Positions 1-8,166 of a stretch of DNA of 64,000 nucleotides are shown one piece after another (positions within the stretch are counted from its first letter, which is position 1; the number at the start of each line of letters is the position of its first letter). The stretch is from contig NZ_JAINVX010000001.1 in NCBI RefSeq assembly GCF_019880635.1, forward strand, positions 806,001 through 870,000, read 5' to 3'. Made by a program: the position numbers and the translations under genes. Under the pieces are notes generated by a model. The model made no database searches. It saw only the letters and a list, made by a program, of their open reading frames with translations, and was not told where the DNA came from. This DNA is from Hanstruepera marina (GTDB lineage: Bacteria; Bacteroidota; Bacteroidia; Flavobacteriales; Flavobacteriaceae).

Positions 1-752
1 CTTACGGTATCCATTTCAAAAAACACATAATCCTCACTAAAATGATACACGCCATTATTCCTAAAATTACTAGTTAGGCGGTCTTTCTCTAATCCAAAGG
101 TTTTGGTTTTATAGCGTTCGTTAAGCTTGATGGCAGATTCTTTTTTTGATGACTGATATAATGAATCAATAACGGGAGATTCGATTTTTGTTTTTAGTGA
201 GTTAACAATATAAGGCTCTCCTGTTTCCACAAAATAATCTACAGTGGCTCTTTTGTTGTCCAATCTATTTGTTTTAGATGTGACTTTTACATTAAACCAA
301 CCATTATTAAAATAATAAGCTTCAAGTCTGTTTAAAGTTCTATTTGTTTTTTCGTCATTAACAATAATAGGAGCTTCTCCTGTTTTCTTTAGCCATTTAT
401 TAAAGCCTATTCTGGCTTCGACATATTTGTTTAATTGTTTTTTTGACAAAAACTTTTCTAGACGTTCCCGTTTATTAGGTTTTGAATCTATATTGGAATT
501 AACAATAGAATCTATATTGGGGCGTGCAAGATTATACAGATATAGCCTAAAAGGAATTCCTAAAAAATTGATGTTCTCTTTTTGGTATAATAAATTATTA
601 ATAGTTTCAGTTTTATCGACTTTGTCATTTACATAAATGGTATTCTTGTCAAGTAGATGTTCTTCATCACTAACTCTTTTAATAGAATTACAAGATGCAA
701 GAAGCAAGGCTATAAAAATATTTAATACTATTTTTGAAGAGTCTATTTTCAA
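1..752 (-). CDS. tamL: TamL-like outer membrane assembly lipoprotein (BamA/TamA family), C-terminus cut by window edge
   Basis: Open frame on the minus strand running off the left edge; about 250 N-terminal residues are visible. It begins with a lipoprotein-type signal ending LLASC, followed by CNSIKRVSDEEHLLDKNTIYV, close to the start of flavobacterial TamL, an outer-membrane-anchored BamA/TamA relative thought to act with a TamB-like partner in outer membrane assembly. POTRA-like segments (YYFNNGWFNVKV, FRNNGVYHFSEDYVFFEMD) follow; the barrel lies outside. There is no in-frame ATG before the lipobox, so I place the start at TTG 752, which gives MKIDSSKIVL and the cysteine at residue 21. A TATTTTTG box at 825-832 on the minus strand would fit a start at 752. 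The next gene being a TrmH-type methyltransferase matches what I recall of flavobacterial order. Confidence 0.8.
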   Translation of the reverse strand, partial: MKIDSSKIVLNIFIALLLASCNSIKRVSDEEHLLDKNTIYVNDKVDKTETINNLLYQKENINFLGIPFRLYLYNLARPNIDSIVNSNIDSKPNKRERLEKFLSKKQLNKYVEARIGFNKWLKKTGEAPIIVNDEKTNRTLNRLEAYYFNNGWFNVKVTSKTNRLDNKRATVDYFVETGEPYIVNSLKTKIESPVIDSLYQSSKKESAIKLNERYKTKTFGLEKDRLTSNFRNNGVYHFSEDYVFFEMDTV

Positions 753-940
753 GAAGAACTGAATTATAAGTATATTATATTTTTTAAATTTTAGAGAATA
801 AAATACTATTTGTATTAGCCTTCTCAAAAATACATTATTTCAATTGAAATATGCGCTTAAATTAATTTGTGTTTTTAGAACCAATGTAAACCATCTTTGT
901 ACTTGCAAAATCAATATAACAATTAACGAAATACGTTTGT

Positions 941-1672
941 ATGATATCGAAAAATCAAGTTAAACTAATTCAAAGTTTAAAGCAAAAAAAGTTTAGAAAC
1001 GAATATCAGTTATTTGTTGCCGAAGGTATTAAAACCATTACTGAACTTTTAGCTTCACATTTTGATTTACATCAATTATACGCAACAGAATCCTGCAATA
1101 TTGATGCCAATAATAAAATACTTGTGACAGAAGCTGAATTAAAAAAAATTAGCTTTTTAAAAACACCCAATAAGGCAGTAGCGATTTTTAAAATGCCTAA
1201 AACATTGCCCATAAATCATGACAATTTAATAGTTGCATTAGATGATGTTCGAGATCCTGGTAATTTGGGGACTATAATTCGTTTGTGCGATTGGTTTGGT
1301 GTTAGCGATTTGGTATGCAGTAATGAAACGGTAGATTGTTACAATCCTAAAGTTGTTCAAGCTACTATGGGATCAATTACAAGAGTGAATATAACATATG
1401 CCGATTTAGAACAAGTTTTTAGCAAAAATGATTCACAGATTTTTGGTGCTTTTATGGATGGTGAAAATGTTTACCAATATAATTTGCCCAAAAAAGGCAT
1501 GCTTGTTTTAGGTAATGAAGCTAATGGTATATCACGTTCTATAGAAAATTTGGTAACAGAAAGAATTTCCATTCCGCGTTTTGGCTCATTGCAAGCCACA
1601 GAAAGTTTAAATGTGGCTACTGCAACGGCTATATTGTTAAGCGAATTTAAGAGAAATTTTACTGGAAAGTGA
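941..1672 (+). CDS. TrmH/SpoU family RNA 2'-O-ribose methyltransferase
   Basis: 243 residues, usual length. It transfers methyl from SAM to a ribose 2'-OH in rRNA or tRNA. The N-terminal third is the small substrate-binding domain (VAEGIKTITELL). The SpoU trefoil-knot domain carries all three signature motifs: RDPGNLGTIIR (104-114), VLGNEANGIS (189-198) and IPRFG...ESLNVATATAI (211-231). The exact target nucleotide cannot be told; such genes are often loosely named rlmB or trmH. It is divergent from tamL, and its last 14 bases overlap the convergent porT-like gene. A TACGTTTG string sits directly before the ATG but without a well-placed -33 element. Confidence 0.93.
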   Translation: MISKNQVKLIQSLKQKKFRNEYQLFVAEGIKTITELLASHFDLHQLYATESCNIDANNKILVTEAELKKISFLKTPNKAVAIFKMPKTLPINHDNLIVALDDVRDPGNLGTIIRLCDWFGVSDLVCSNETVDCYNPKVVQATMGSITRVNITYADLEQVFSKNDSQIFGAFMDGENVYQYNLPKKGMLVLGNEANGISRSIENLVTERISIPRFGSLQATESLNVATATAILLSEFKRNFTGK

Positions 1673-2372
1673 GGTTTATAAAAACACCTCGAGTTTTCAT
1701 TGAATTAATATTCCCGGTCCAAGGACTATTTGGGTCTACATCAGGAACAATTTCGTCGTTAATAGCAAAAACACCTCTAATGGATGGGGTAAATTTAAAG
1801 AATGCCAAATAAAAATCGATCCCAAAACCAACTTCATAAAATAACATATTGGTTTTGGTTCTAAATTGCCCAGAGCTATTATCGTCAGGGTTTTTTTCAT
1901 TACTTGACAGGTTTATGGCAGTAGATATTCCACCAACCACAAAAGGTTTAAAATTATTTAGACGTTTTGATGAAAATTTAACTAACAACGGAATATAAAT
2001 GTAAGTTGATTTTACTTCTCTCATTAAATCTGATTCTGTGTATTCTATACCATCAAAATAACTTTCGTCATAAGTAAGGTTTCTGGTTGTAATGGTAAGA
2101 CCTGGTTCTAGGCGCAAGTCTATATATTCCATGATTCTTAAATTACCAATTAAACCAACATTAAAACCAACACTTTTATCTACAAGAATGTCAGGTCTAT
2201 CTTCATTGTAGTCAAAATTAAAGTCCATATTGTTAAAACCTAAATAGTAACCCCAAGACAATCTTCTCTTGTCTTCGTTTTCTAGGTTTCTAATTTTTTC
2301 CTTGCTAAAAAGCTGTGCATTAGATGTTTGTGCTAAACATAGAAAAGCAAAAAGTAATACGATTTGTCTCAT
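1659..2372 (-). CDS. porT: PorT/SprT-like outer membrane beta-barrel protein (porin family)
   Basis: 237 residues with an N-terminal signal peptide (MRQIVLLFAFLCLAQTSNAQ) and a chain of amphipathic beta strands ending GVFINLTFQ, the aromatic-terminated last strand of an outer membrane barrel. Length and position immediately after ubiE agree with flavobacterial PorT/SprT, a protein needed for type IX secretion and gliding in Porphyromonas and Flavobacterium. That assignment rests on length, fold signs and gene order; a generic OmpA/PorT-fold porin is the alternative. It lies 4 nt after ubiE on the same strand, so the two are probably co-transcribed. Confidence 0.7.
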   Translation of the reverse strand: MRQIVLLFAFLCLAQTSNAQLFSKEKIRNLENEDKRRLSWGYYLGFNNMDFNFDYNEDRPDILVDKSVGFNVGLIGNLRIMEYIDLRLEPGLTITTRNLTYDESYFDGIEYTESDLMREVKSTYIYIPLLVKFSSKRLNNFKPFVVGGISTAINLSSNEKNPDDNSSGQFRTKTNMLFYEVGFGIDFYLAFFKFTPSIRGVFAINDEIVPDVDPNSPWTGNINSMKTRGVFINLTFQ

Positions 2373-2376
2373 ATAT

Positions 2377-3135
2377 TTATTTTGATGCTGTATAAATAGT
2401 TGCCACTCCTAAAGTTTGTGGTAAATCAGTAACATTAATAAACCCAATTTTACGTAAAATATTGTTTAGTTTTTCACCGTAAGGAAAAACAGATGCCGAT
2501 TCGCTTAAATATTTATAAGCACTTTTGTCTTTAGAGAATAATCTACCAATTTTGGGTAAGACATATTTTGTGTAAAAATTGTACCCTTGTTTGAAAGGTG
2601 TTTTTGTTGGAACGGAAGTTTCTAAAATCACAAAAATGCCGTCTGGCTTCAACACACGATAAATTTCAGTTAAGCCCTTATCTAGGGTTTCAAAATTTCT
2701 TACACCAAAAGCTACGGTAATAGCATCAAAGGTGTTGTCTTCAAAAGGCATATTTTCAGAATCGCCTAAAACCATTTCTATAGTTTGGTCTAAACCTTTT
2801 TTTGCTACTTTTTGTTTACCAACATTTAGCATACCACTACTAATATCTAAACCTACAATTTTAGTGGCTTTAGTTTCGGCTAGCTGAATGGCAAGATCTC
2901 CCGTTCCAGTAGCAATATCTAAAATAGATTTTGGTTTTTTTTCACCGACAAGTGCTACTACTTTTTTTCGCCATGAAACATCAATACCAAAAGAAATAAC
3001 ACGGTTTAAGCCATCGTAATCTTCCGAAATGGTATCAAACATTTTTGTTACCTGTTCTTTCTTACCTAGCTTACTATCTTTATATGGTTTTACTTTCGAC
3101 AAAGTCTTAAATTTTGGCAAATATAAACTATTCAT
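2377..3135 (-). CDS. ubiE: Demethylmenaquinone methyltransferase UbiE/MenG
   Basis: 252 residues. Carries out the last C-methylation of menaquinone synthesis using SAM. The Rossmann SAM site is ILDIATGTGDLA (71-82); other family blocks are MFDTISEDYDGLNR near residue 32, VAFGVRNFETLDKGLTEIYRVL and the C-terminal LGVATIYTASK. It supplies the quinone used by respiratory enzymes such as the Na+-NQR encoded further on. The first 13 residues (MNSLYLPKFKTLS) are longer than in many homologues, which begin near KPYKDSKLGKKEQV, but I see no better in-frame ATG. It leads a two-gene unit with the porT-like gene. Confidence 0.95.
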   Translation of the reverse strand: MNSLYLPKFKTLSKVKPYKDSKLGKKEQVTKMFDTISEDYDGLNRVISFGIDVSWRKKVVALVGEKKPKSILDIATGTGDLAIQLAETKATKIVGLDISSGMLNVGKQKVAKKGLDQTIEMVLGDSENMPFEDNTFDAITVAFGVRNFETLDKGLTEIYRVLKPDGIFVILETSVPTKTPFKQGYNFYTKYVLPKIGRLFSKDKSAYKYLSESASVFPYGEKLNNILRKIGFINVTDLPQTLGVATIYTASK

Positions 3136-3207
3136 AAGGCATTAAGCAACTAGTTGGTAAATAATTATAATCGCTGCATAATTAATGGTGAATCGTATTT
3201 TTTGGCT

Positions 3208-3215
3208 TATATTTG
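3208..3215 (+). promoter_or_regulatory. Candidate -7 box for trkA-trkH
   Basis: TATATTTG matches the Bacteroidota -7 consensus TANNTTTG and lies 23 bases before the chosen trkA start. No clear TTG -33 element is visible at the usual spacing, so this is a motif-only call. Confidence 0.4.
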
Positions 3216-3238
3216 TACTGCTTTTTAGTTTACTACAC

Positions 3239-4588
3239 ATGAAAATAATTATTGCTGGTGCTGGTGAAGTTGGATTTCATTTAGCAAAATTATTGTCTTT
3301 TGAATCTCAAGAAATAACCTTAATAGATACCAATAAAGATAGTTTGCTTTATGCAGATAATCATTTAGATATAAAGGTAATTAAGGGTGATGCCACATCA
3401 ATAGCTATCCTGAAGGACGGACGTGTTGAGTCGAGTGATTTGGTTATTGCGGTAACGTCCTCTGAAACCACAAATATTACGGTTTGTGTATTGGCAAAAC
3501 AATTAGGAGCAAAACGAACCATTGCTAGAATTTCTAACACGGAATTCATTCATTACAAAGACGAAGTTGGGTTCACCAAGTTTGGTATTGACGAGCTTAT
3601 TTCTCCTGAAGCATTAGCAGCTGCTGAAATTAGATTATTGTTGGACCAATCGGCTTTTAGTGATACATATGCGTTTGAAGATGGTGCTTTAACTATGGTT
3701 GGTTTGGATTTGTCTAGAACTATGGCATTTGTTGGGAAAACTGTGAAAGAAGCTGCTGGTATTTTTCCTGAAATTCATTTTGTGCCTATTGCCATTCAAC
3801 GATTTGGAACTCAATACACTATTATTCCAAGAGGTGATACCCAGCTAAAAGAAGGTGACCATGTTGTTTTTATTACATCTGAAGGTGGAGCCGAAGAGTT
3901 ATGTAAAATAACCGGTAAAATAAATACAGAAATCAAGAATGTTATGATTCTTGGAGGAAGCAAAATTGGTTACAAAACAGCTCGTGATTTAGCAAATAGT
4001 CACTTAAATATTAAGCTTATTGAGAAAGACAAGGCTCGTGCCTTCGATTTAGCAGATGAATTACCTAATGTTTTGGTAATTAATGGGGATGGGCGTAATG
4101 TTGATTTGTTGGATGAAGAAAGTATTGGTGAAATGGATGCTTTTATAGCGGTAACTGGAAATAGCGAAATTAATATTATGTCCAGTCTTGTGGCGAAATC
4201 TAAAAATGTAAAAAAGACAATTGCCTTGGTTGAAAATATGGACTATTTTGAGTTATCACAATCCATTGGTATCGATACCTTAATTAATAAAAAGCTACTA
4301 GCTGCCAATAATATATTTAGATATGTGCGTAGAGGCGATGTTGTTGCTATGACCAAGTTGAATAACATGGATGCCGAACTTTTAGAGTTCAAAGTTAAAT
4401 CCAGCTCTGCAATTTGTAACAAACTTATTAAAGATGTTGGTTTTCCGCGTTCTGCAATTATTGGTGGTGTTATTCGTGATGACGTTGGATATATAGCTCT
4501 TGGGGATTTTAAAATTCAAGAAGGTGATCGTGTGGTAATTTGTGGTTTGCCGCGTTCTATAGAACATGTTGAAAAGCTTTTCCTCTAA
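3239..4588 (+). CDS. trkA: Trk potassium uptake regulator TrkA
   Basis: 449 residues, the normal length of a double-RCK TrkA. Two NAD-binding RCK-N domains begin at MKIIIAGAGEVGFHLA (residue 1) and NVMILGGSKIGYKTA (near 230); each is followed by a TrkA-C ligand-binding domain. It is the cytosolic gating ring of the TrkH K+ channel. The frame is open back to an ATG at 3185, but the MKIIIAGAG start at 3239 matches the family. A TATATTTG promoter box at 3208-3215 lies inside the longer version, which also argues for 3239. Its stop is one base upstream of the trkH start. Confidence 0.94.
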   Translation: MKIIIAGAGEVGFHLAKLLSFESQEITLIDTNKDSLLYADNHLDIKVIKGDATSIAILKDGRVESSDLVIAVTSSETTNITVCVLAKQLGAKRTIARISNTEFIHYKDEVGFTKFGIDELISPEALAAAEIRLLLDQSAFSDTYAFEDGALTMVGLDLSRTMAFVGKTVKEAAGIFPEIHFVPIAIQRFGTQYTIIPRGDTQLKEGDHVVFITSEGGAEELCKITGKINTEIKNVMILGGSKIGYKTARDLANSHLNIKLIEKDKARAFDLADELPNVLVINGDGRNVDLLDEESIGEMDAFIAVTGNSEINIMSSLVAKSKNVKKTIALVENMDYFELSQSIGIDTLINKKLLAANNIFRYVRRGDVVAMTKLNNMDAELLEFKVKSSSAICNKLIKDVGFPRSAIIGGVIRDDVGYIALGDFKIQEGDRVVICGLPRSIEHVEKLFL

Positions 4589-4589
4589 A

Positions 4590-6083
4590 ATGAGACTCAA
4601 TTATAAAATCATATTTCACTTTTTAGGACTTTTGCTTCTATTTAATGGAGGGTTTATATTACTATCCTCGTTAGTGAGTTTGATTTACAATGATGGGGTT
4701 ACTACCAACCTTTTGCTTGGCGGTATAATTACGTCGGCTATTGGTACTTTGGTAATGTTTAGAACTAAAGACCACAAAAAGGAAATGAATAAACGCGAAG
4801 GTTACATTGTTGTAACTTTTGGTTGGATTATAATGGCGTTGTCAGGCACATTGCCTTATGTGTTAACAGGTGTGATTCCGGAGTTTACCGATGCTTTTTT
4901 TGAAACCATGTCCGGTTATACAACAACAGGAGCATCTATTTTAAACGACATAGAATCTGTGCCTTATGGTGTGCTTTTTTGGCGTAGTTTGACCCATTGG
5001 ATTGGAGGCATGGGTATTATTGTTTTGGCAGTGGCTATCTTACCCCTATTAGGAATTGGAGGGATGCAAATGTTTGCTGCCGAAGCACCGGGTCCCAGTG
5101 CCGATAAACTTCATCCAAGAATAACTGATACAGCTAAAAGATTGTGGTTGATCTATTTTGGTTATACAGCTTTAGAAACTATTTTATTAAAAGTGGCTGG
5201 GATGTCCTTTTTTGATGCTATAAACCATGCTATGTGTACCCTTTCAACAGGGGGATTTTCTACAAAAAACGCAAGTATAGCGCATTGGAATAGTCAACCT
5301 ATTATTCAGTATATCATTATAGTGTTCATGTTTTTGGCAGGAACCAATTTTGTGTTAAGTTATTTTGCATTTAAGGGAAAAGTCCAAAAAATTATTAGAG
5401 ATGAAGAATTTAAACTCTATTTTAAGTTTATAGTTGTATTTACCGCTATAGCTTCACTTATAATATACTTTAAGGCCGACCCTTCAATATCTTCTATACA
5501 GCATCCTATGGTCTGGGGAGAAGGTGAGAGTGCATTCAGACATGCGCTTTTTCAGGTATTGGCAATAATTACGACAACAGGTTTTGTTACAGCTGATTAT
5601 ACGCTTTGGACACCCTTTTTAGTCGTATTCTTTTTTGGATTAATGTTTCTTGGAGGTTCAGCCGGAAGTACATCAGGTGGTGTAAAAGTGGTAAGGCATT
5701 TGTTAATGATAAAAAATGGTTTTATAGAGTTCAGACGCTCTTTGCACCCTAATGCTATTCTCCCGGTTCGGTATAATACCAAATCTGTTTCAGGTGATAT
5801 TGTTTTTAATATTCTTGCCTTCTTTATTCTGTACATGTTATCCTTTATTATTGGTGCATTGGTGTTTTCTATGTTTGGCATTAATTTCGAATCTTCTGTA
5901 GGTCTTGCAGCTTCAAGCTTGGGTAATGTAGGACCCGCTTTGGGTGATTTTGGTCCAGTAAACAATTATGCCGCTTTACCAGCTTTGGGTAAGTGGTGGA
6001 GCGCTTTTTTAATGTTGCTTGGAAGACTTGAGCTTTTTACCGTTCTTATATTGTTAACACCTTTCTTTTGGCGTAATAGGTAG
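4590..6083 (+). CDS. trkH: Trk potassium uptake channel TrkH
   Basis: 497 residues of multi-spanning membrane protein with the four pore-loop signatures of the TrkH/KtrB superfamily: SGYTTTGAS, STGGFST, TTTGFVT and SLGNVGPA, each with the selectivity-filter glycine. It imports K+ and is gated by TrkA. The ATG at 4590 gives the usual MRLNYKIIFHFLG start; an ATG at 4566 would add eight residues and overlap trkA. The one-base gap to trkA indicates translational coupling. Confidence 0.95.
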   Translation: MRLNYKIIFHFLGLLLLFNGGFILLSSLVSLIYNDGVTTNLLLGGIITSAIGTLVMFRTKDHKKEMNKREGYIVVTFGWIIMALSGTLPYVLTGVIPEFTDAFFETMSGYTTTGASILNDIESVPYGVLFWRSLTHWIGGMGIIVLAVAILPLLGIGGMQMFAAEAPGPSADKLHPRITDTAKRLWLIYFGYTALETILLKVAGMSFFDAINHAMCTLSTGGFSTKNASIAHWNSQPIIQYIIIVFMFLAGTNFVLSYFAFKGKVQKIIRDEEFKLYFKFIVVFTAIASLIIYFKADPSISSIQHPMVWGEGESAFRHALFQVLAIITTTGFVTADYTLWTPFLVVFFFGLMFLGGSAGSTSGGVKVVRHLLMIKNGFIEFRRSLHPNAILPVRYNTKSVSGDIVFNILAFFILYMLSFIIGALVFSMFGINFESSVGLAASSLGNVGPALGDFGPVNNYAALPALGKWWSAFLMLLGRLELFTVLILLTPFFWRNR

Positions 6084-6117
6084 TCACTTTGTACGGGAAT
6101 AGATTTTACTGTAACAT

Positions 6118-6160
6118 TTTTTTTGATTGCTCGTCTATATAGTACAATCAATCAAAAAAA
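6118..6160. repeat. AT-rich inverted repeat after trkH
   Basis: Twelve-base arms (6118-6129 and 6149-6160) of the form TTTTTTTGATTG / CAATCAAAAAAA enclose a 19-base loop. It could form a weak hairpin at the end of the trkA-trkH transcript or act as a regulatory site for the small gene starting at 6172. It lacks a GC-rich stem and a T-run on the plus strand. Confidence 0.4.
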
Positions 6161-6171
6161 TAATACTTATC

Positions 6172-6426
6172 ATGAATACTATTACCACACATCAGGAGTC
6201 TGAAGCCTTTCTTTTATGCAAAACCAAAACAATTTTAAATAAACCTTCGGGTATTTTGATTTCTAATTATAAAATGGTTGCAGCACGTAACTATGATAAT
6301 CTGGATTCTAATTCTATTTTCGGTAAGAAGCAATTAGCAAAAGGCTATTTGTTTAATACGAATTCAGGTGTCGAATTTGCTATTAGAGTTTCAGTATTTT
6401 TGGGGTTATTCTTCTTTCTTTTTTAA
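6172..6426 (+). CDS. Small hypothetical protein with C-terminal membrane helix
   Basis: 84 residues beginning MNTITTHQESEAF and ending in a hydrophobic stretch (FAIRVSVFLGLFFFLF) that should be one membrane helix, so the protein is probably tail-anchored. I do not recognise a family. The frame opens at 6127, but the ATG at 6172 avoids the inverted repeat at 6118-6160 and gives a soluble N-terminus. It shares a C-terminal-helix layout with the next small gene at 6643. Confidence 0.5.
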   Translation: MNTITTHQESEAFLLCKTKTILNKPSGILISNYKMVAARNYDNLDSNSIFGKKQLAKGYLFNTNSGVEFAIRVSVFLGLFFFLF

Positions 6427-6642
6427 AAAGAATTTCATTTAACTTCTCATTGAAATATTACACTTGTAACATTTTGTAAGATTTTACTACTAATATATAA
6501 AGCGCTTTTTTCAGATTGTTAACTGATTGTCTTTTGAGCGTATTCTCAAGAACTATCTTTTATATGTTAGGTGGTCGAAATTAATATTTGGATTTCGGTT
6601 ATGTATTCTAGTTGCAGGTTTCAATTATTAAATCAAATTATT

Positions 6643-6906
6643 ATGGGTGGAGAAGGGTCAATGATGCATATGATTAATACGCTTAAGAATAATAAGAGTA
6701 TGCTATCAAAACGAAAAGAAAGAAGAGGTCTCCAAGGTAAATACTCTGGAGAAAAACTTGAATTTGAAAATTCAGCTACAAAAACAGATTTAGAGCAAAT
6801 ACGATTACGCTTAAAACAAGAAAACAAACAAAAGCAAATTAGAGTTTTGATTGTTTTTGGAATATTAATGGTATTGGTTTTAAGTGTATTTGTTTACTTC
6901 TTTTAA
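6643..6906 (+). CDS. Small conserved flavobacterial membrane protein (MGGEGSMMH type)
   Basis: 87 residues starting MGGEGSMMHMINTLKNNKSM, then a strongly basic stretch (KRKERRGLQGK), a likely coiled coil (TDLEQIRLRLKQENKQKQ) and a C-terminal membrane helix (VLIVFGILMVLVLSVFVYFF). I recall similar short proteins with an MG(G/A)EGSMM start in many flavobacteria, function unknown. The frame opens at 6571, but the conserved start indicates ATG 6643. A bidirectional terminator follows directly. Confidence 0.7.
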   Translation: MGGEGSMMHMINTLKNNKSMLSKRKERRGLQGKYSGEKLEFENSATKTDLEQIRLRLKQENKQKQIRVLIVFGILMVLVLSVFVYFF

Positions 6907-6911
6907 AGTAA

Positions 6912-6933
6912 AAAGCCACTTAATGGTGGCTTT
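6912..6933. terminator. Bidirectional intrinsic terminator
   Basis: Arms AAAGCCAC (6912-6919) and GTGGCTTT (6926-6933) with a six-base loop, flanked by A and T runs. It lies between the convergent small gene (ends 6906) and the aminotransferase (ends 6948), so it can serve both. Confidence 0.85.
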
Positions 6934-6947
6934 AATTTTTATTAGTT

Positions 6948-8135
6948 TTAACTCACAACAGCTTTAATGCGTTTTATGGCTTCGGTTATTTGTTCTTGAC
7001 TAGCAGCATAAGAAATACGTATACAATCAGGATTTCCAAAGGCATCACCAGTTACCGTGGCAACTAAAGCTTCTTCCAATAAGAATAGTGAGAAATCTGT
7101 TGCATTGTTTATAATTTTTCCACGTAATGTTTTTCCGAAGAAAGCTGATACATTTGGGAATACATAAAAAGCACCTTCTGGTGTATTGTTTACAAAGCCT
7201 GGGACATCCTCAAGAAGTTTTAAAACTAAATCACGACGAATCTTAAATTCATCTATCATATATTTAACACGAGTTGGCGATTCATTTAAGGCAGTTATAG
7301 TGGCACGTTGGGCAATACAATTGGCTCCACTGGTAATCTGGCCTTGCATTTTATTACAAGCTCTAGCTATTTCAGTTGGCGCGCCAATATAACCAATACG
7401 CCAGCCTGTCATGGCAAAGGCTTTAGATACACCATTTACAGTAATGGTTCTGTCAAACATATCGCTAAATTCAGCCATGCTTGCATGTCCATTTTCAGTA
7501 AAGTTAATGTGCTCATAAATTTCATCTGAAACGACATAGATATTTGGGTGCTTTTGTAAAACGTCGGCTAATGCGCGTAATTCTTCTTTACTATAAAGCG
7601 ACCCGCTTGGGTTACAGGGCGAGCTATACCAAATCATTTTAGTTTTTGGTGTGATAGCGGCTTCCAATTGCTCCGGAGTCATTTTAAAATCGGTATCGAT
7701 TGTGGTTTTGACTTCTACAGGAATTCCTTGAGAAACAGAAACAATATCAGAATAACTTACCCAATAAGGACATGGTAAAATAACTTCGTCACCTGGGTTT
7801 ATGAGTACTTGGGCGACATTGTATAATGCTTGTTTTGCACCAGTAGACACAACAATTTGAGGTAATGTGTATTCTAAATTATTATCTCTTTTAAACTTTT
7901 TTATTATGGCTTCTTTTAGGTCTACATAACCATCAACAGGTGTGTAAGAATTGTAATCGTCATTAATGGCATTAATTGCTGCTTCCTTTATGTAATCTGG
8001 CGTATTAAAATCAGGTTCGCCTAAACTTAATCCTATAATATCTTTACCTTCAGCACGTAATTCCCTTGCTTTTGCCGCCATAGCTAAAGTGGCAGATGTA
8101 GACATATTTAAAACTCTATCTGATAGTAGGCTCAT
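6948..8135 (-). CDS. Pyridoxal-phosphate aminotransferase, class I (aspartate aminotransferase type)
   Basis: 395 residues, standard for subgroup I-beta aspartate aminotransferases. It moves the amino group between aspartate (or another amino acid) and 2-oxoglutarate. Visible features: STGAKQALYN cofactor phosphate loop near 98, SSPCNPSGS (171-179), SDEIYEH near 203, and the PLP lysine K238 in TVNGVSKAFAMTGWRIGY. Full length and intact. It follows the desaturase gene on the same strand after a 31-base gap. Substrate range cannot be fixed from sequence; the aspC/aspB type is the best guess. Confidence 0.9.
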   Translation of the reverse strand: MSLLSDRVLNMSTSATLAMAAKARELRAEGKDIIGLSLGEPDFNTPDYIKEAAINAINDDYNSYTPVDGYVDLKEAIIKKFKRDNNLEYTLPQIVVSTGAKQALYNVAQVLINPGDEVILPCPYWVSYSDIVSVSQGIPVEVKTTIDTDFKMTPEQLEAAITPKTKMIWYSSPCNPSGSLYSKEELRALADVLQKHPNIYVVSDEIYEHINFTENGHASMAEFSDMFDRTITVNGVSKAFAMTGWRIGYIGAPTEIARACNKMQGQITSGANCIAQRATITALNESPTRVKYMIDEFKIRRDLVLKLLEDVPGFVNNTPEGAFYVFPNVSAFFGKTLRGKIINNATDFSLFLLEEALVATVTGDAFGNPDCIRISYAASQEQITEAIKRIKAVVS

Positions 8136-8166
8136 AGTGGTTAGTTGTTTCGAATTACTACGGTTA

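Noticed and set aside
932-940. TACGTTTG before the trmH-family ATG as a leaderless promoter
   Set aside because: No -33 TTG at the right distance and the transcript start would fall inside the gene, so I treat it as chance.
3185-3238. Upstream ATG extension of trkA
   Set aside because: It adds 18 residues absent from homologues and contains a TATATTTG promoter box; the true start is 3239.
6118-6160. Inverted repeat after trkH as an intrinsic terminator
   Set aside because: The stem is almost all A/T with a long loop and has no T-run in the right place; listed only as a repeat.
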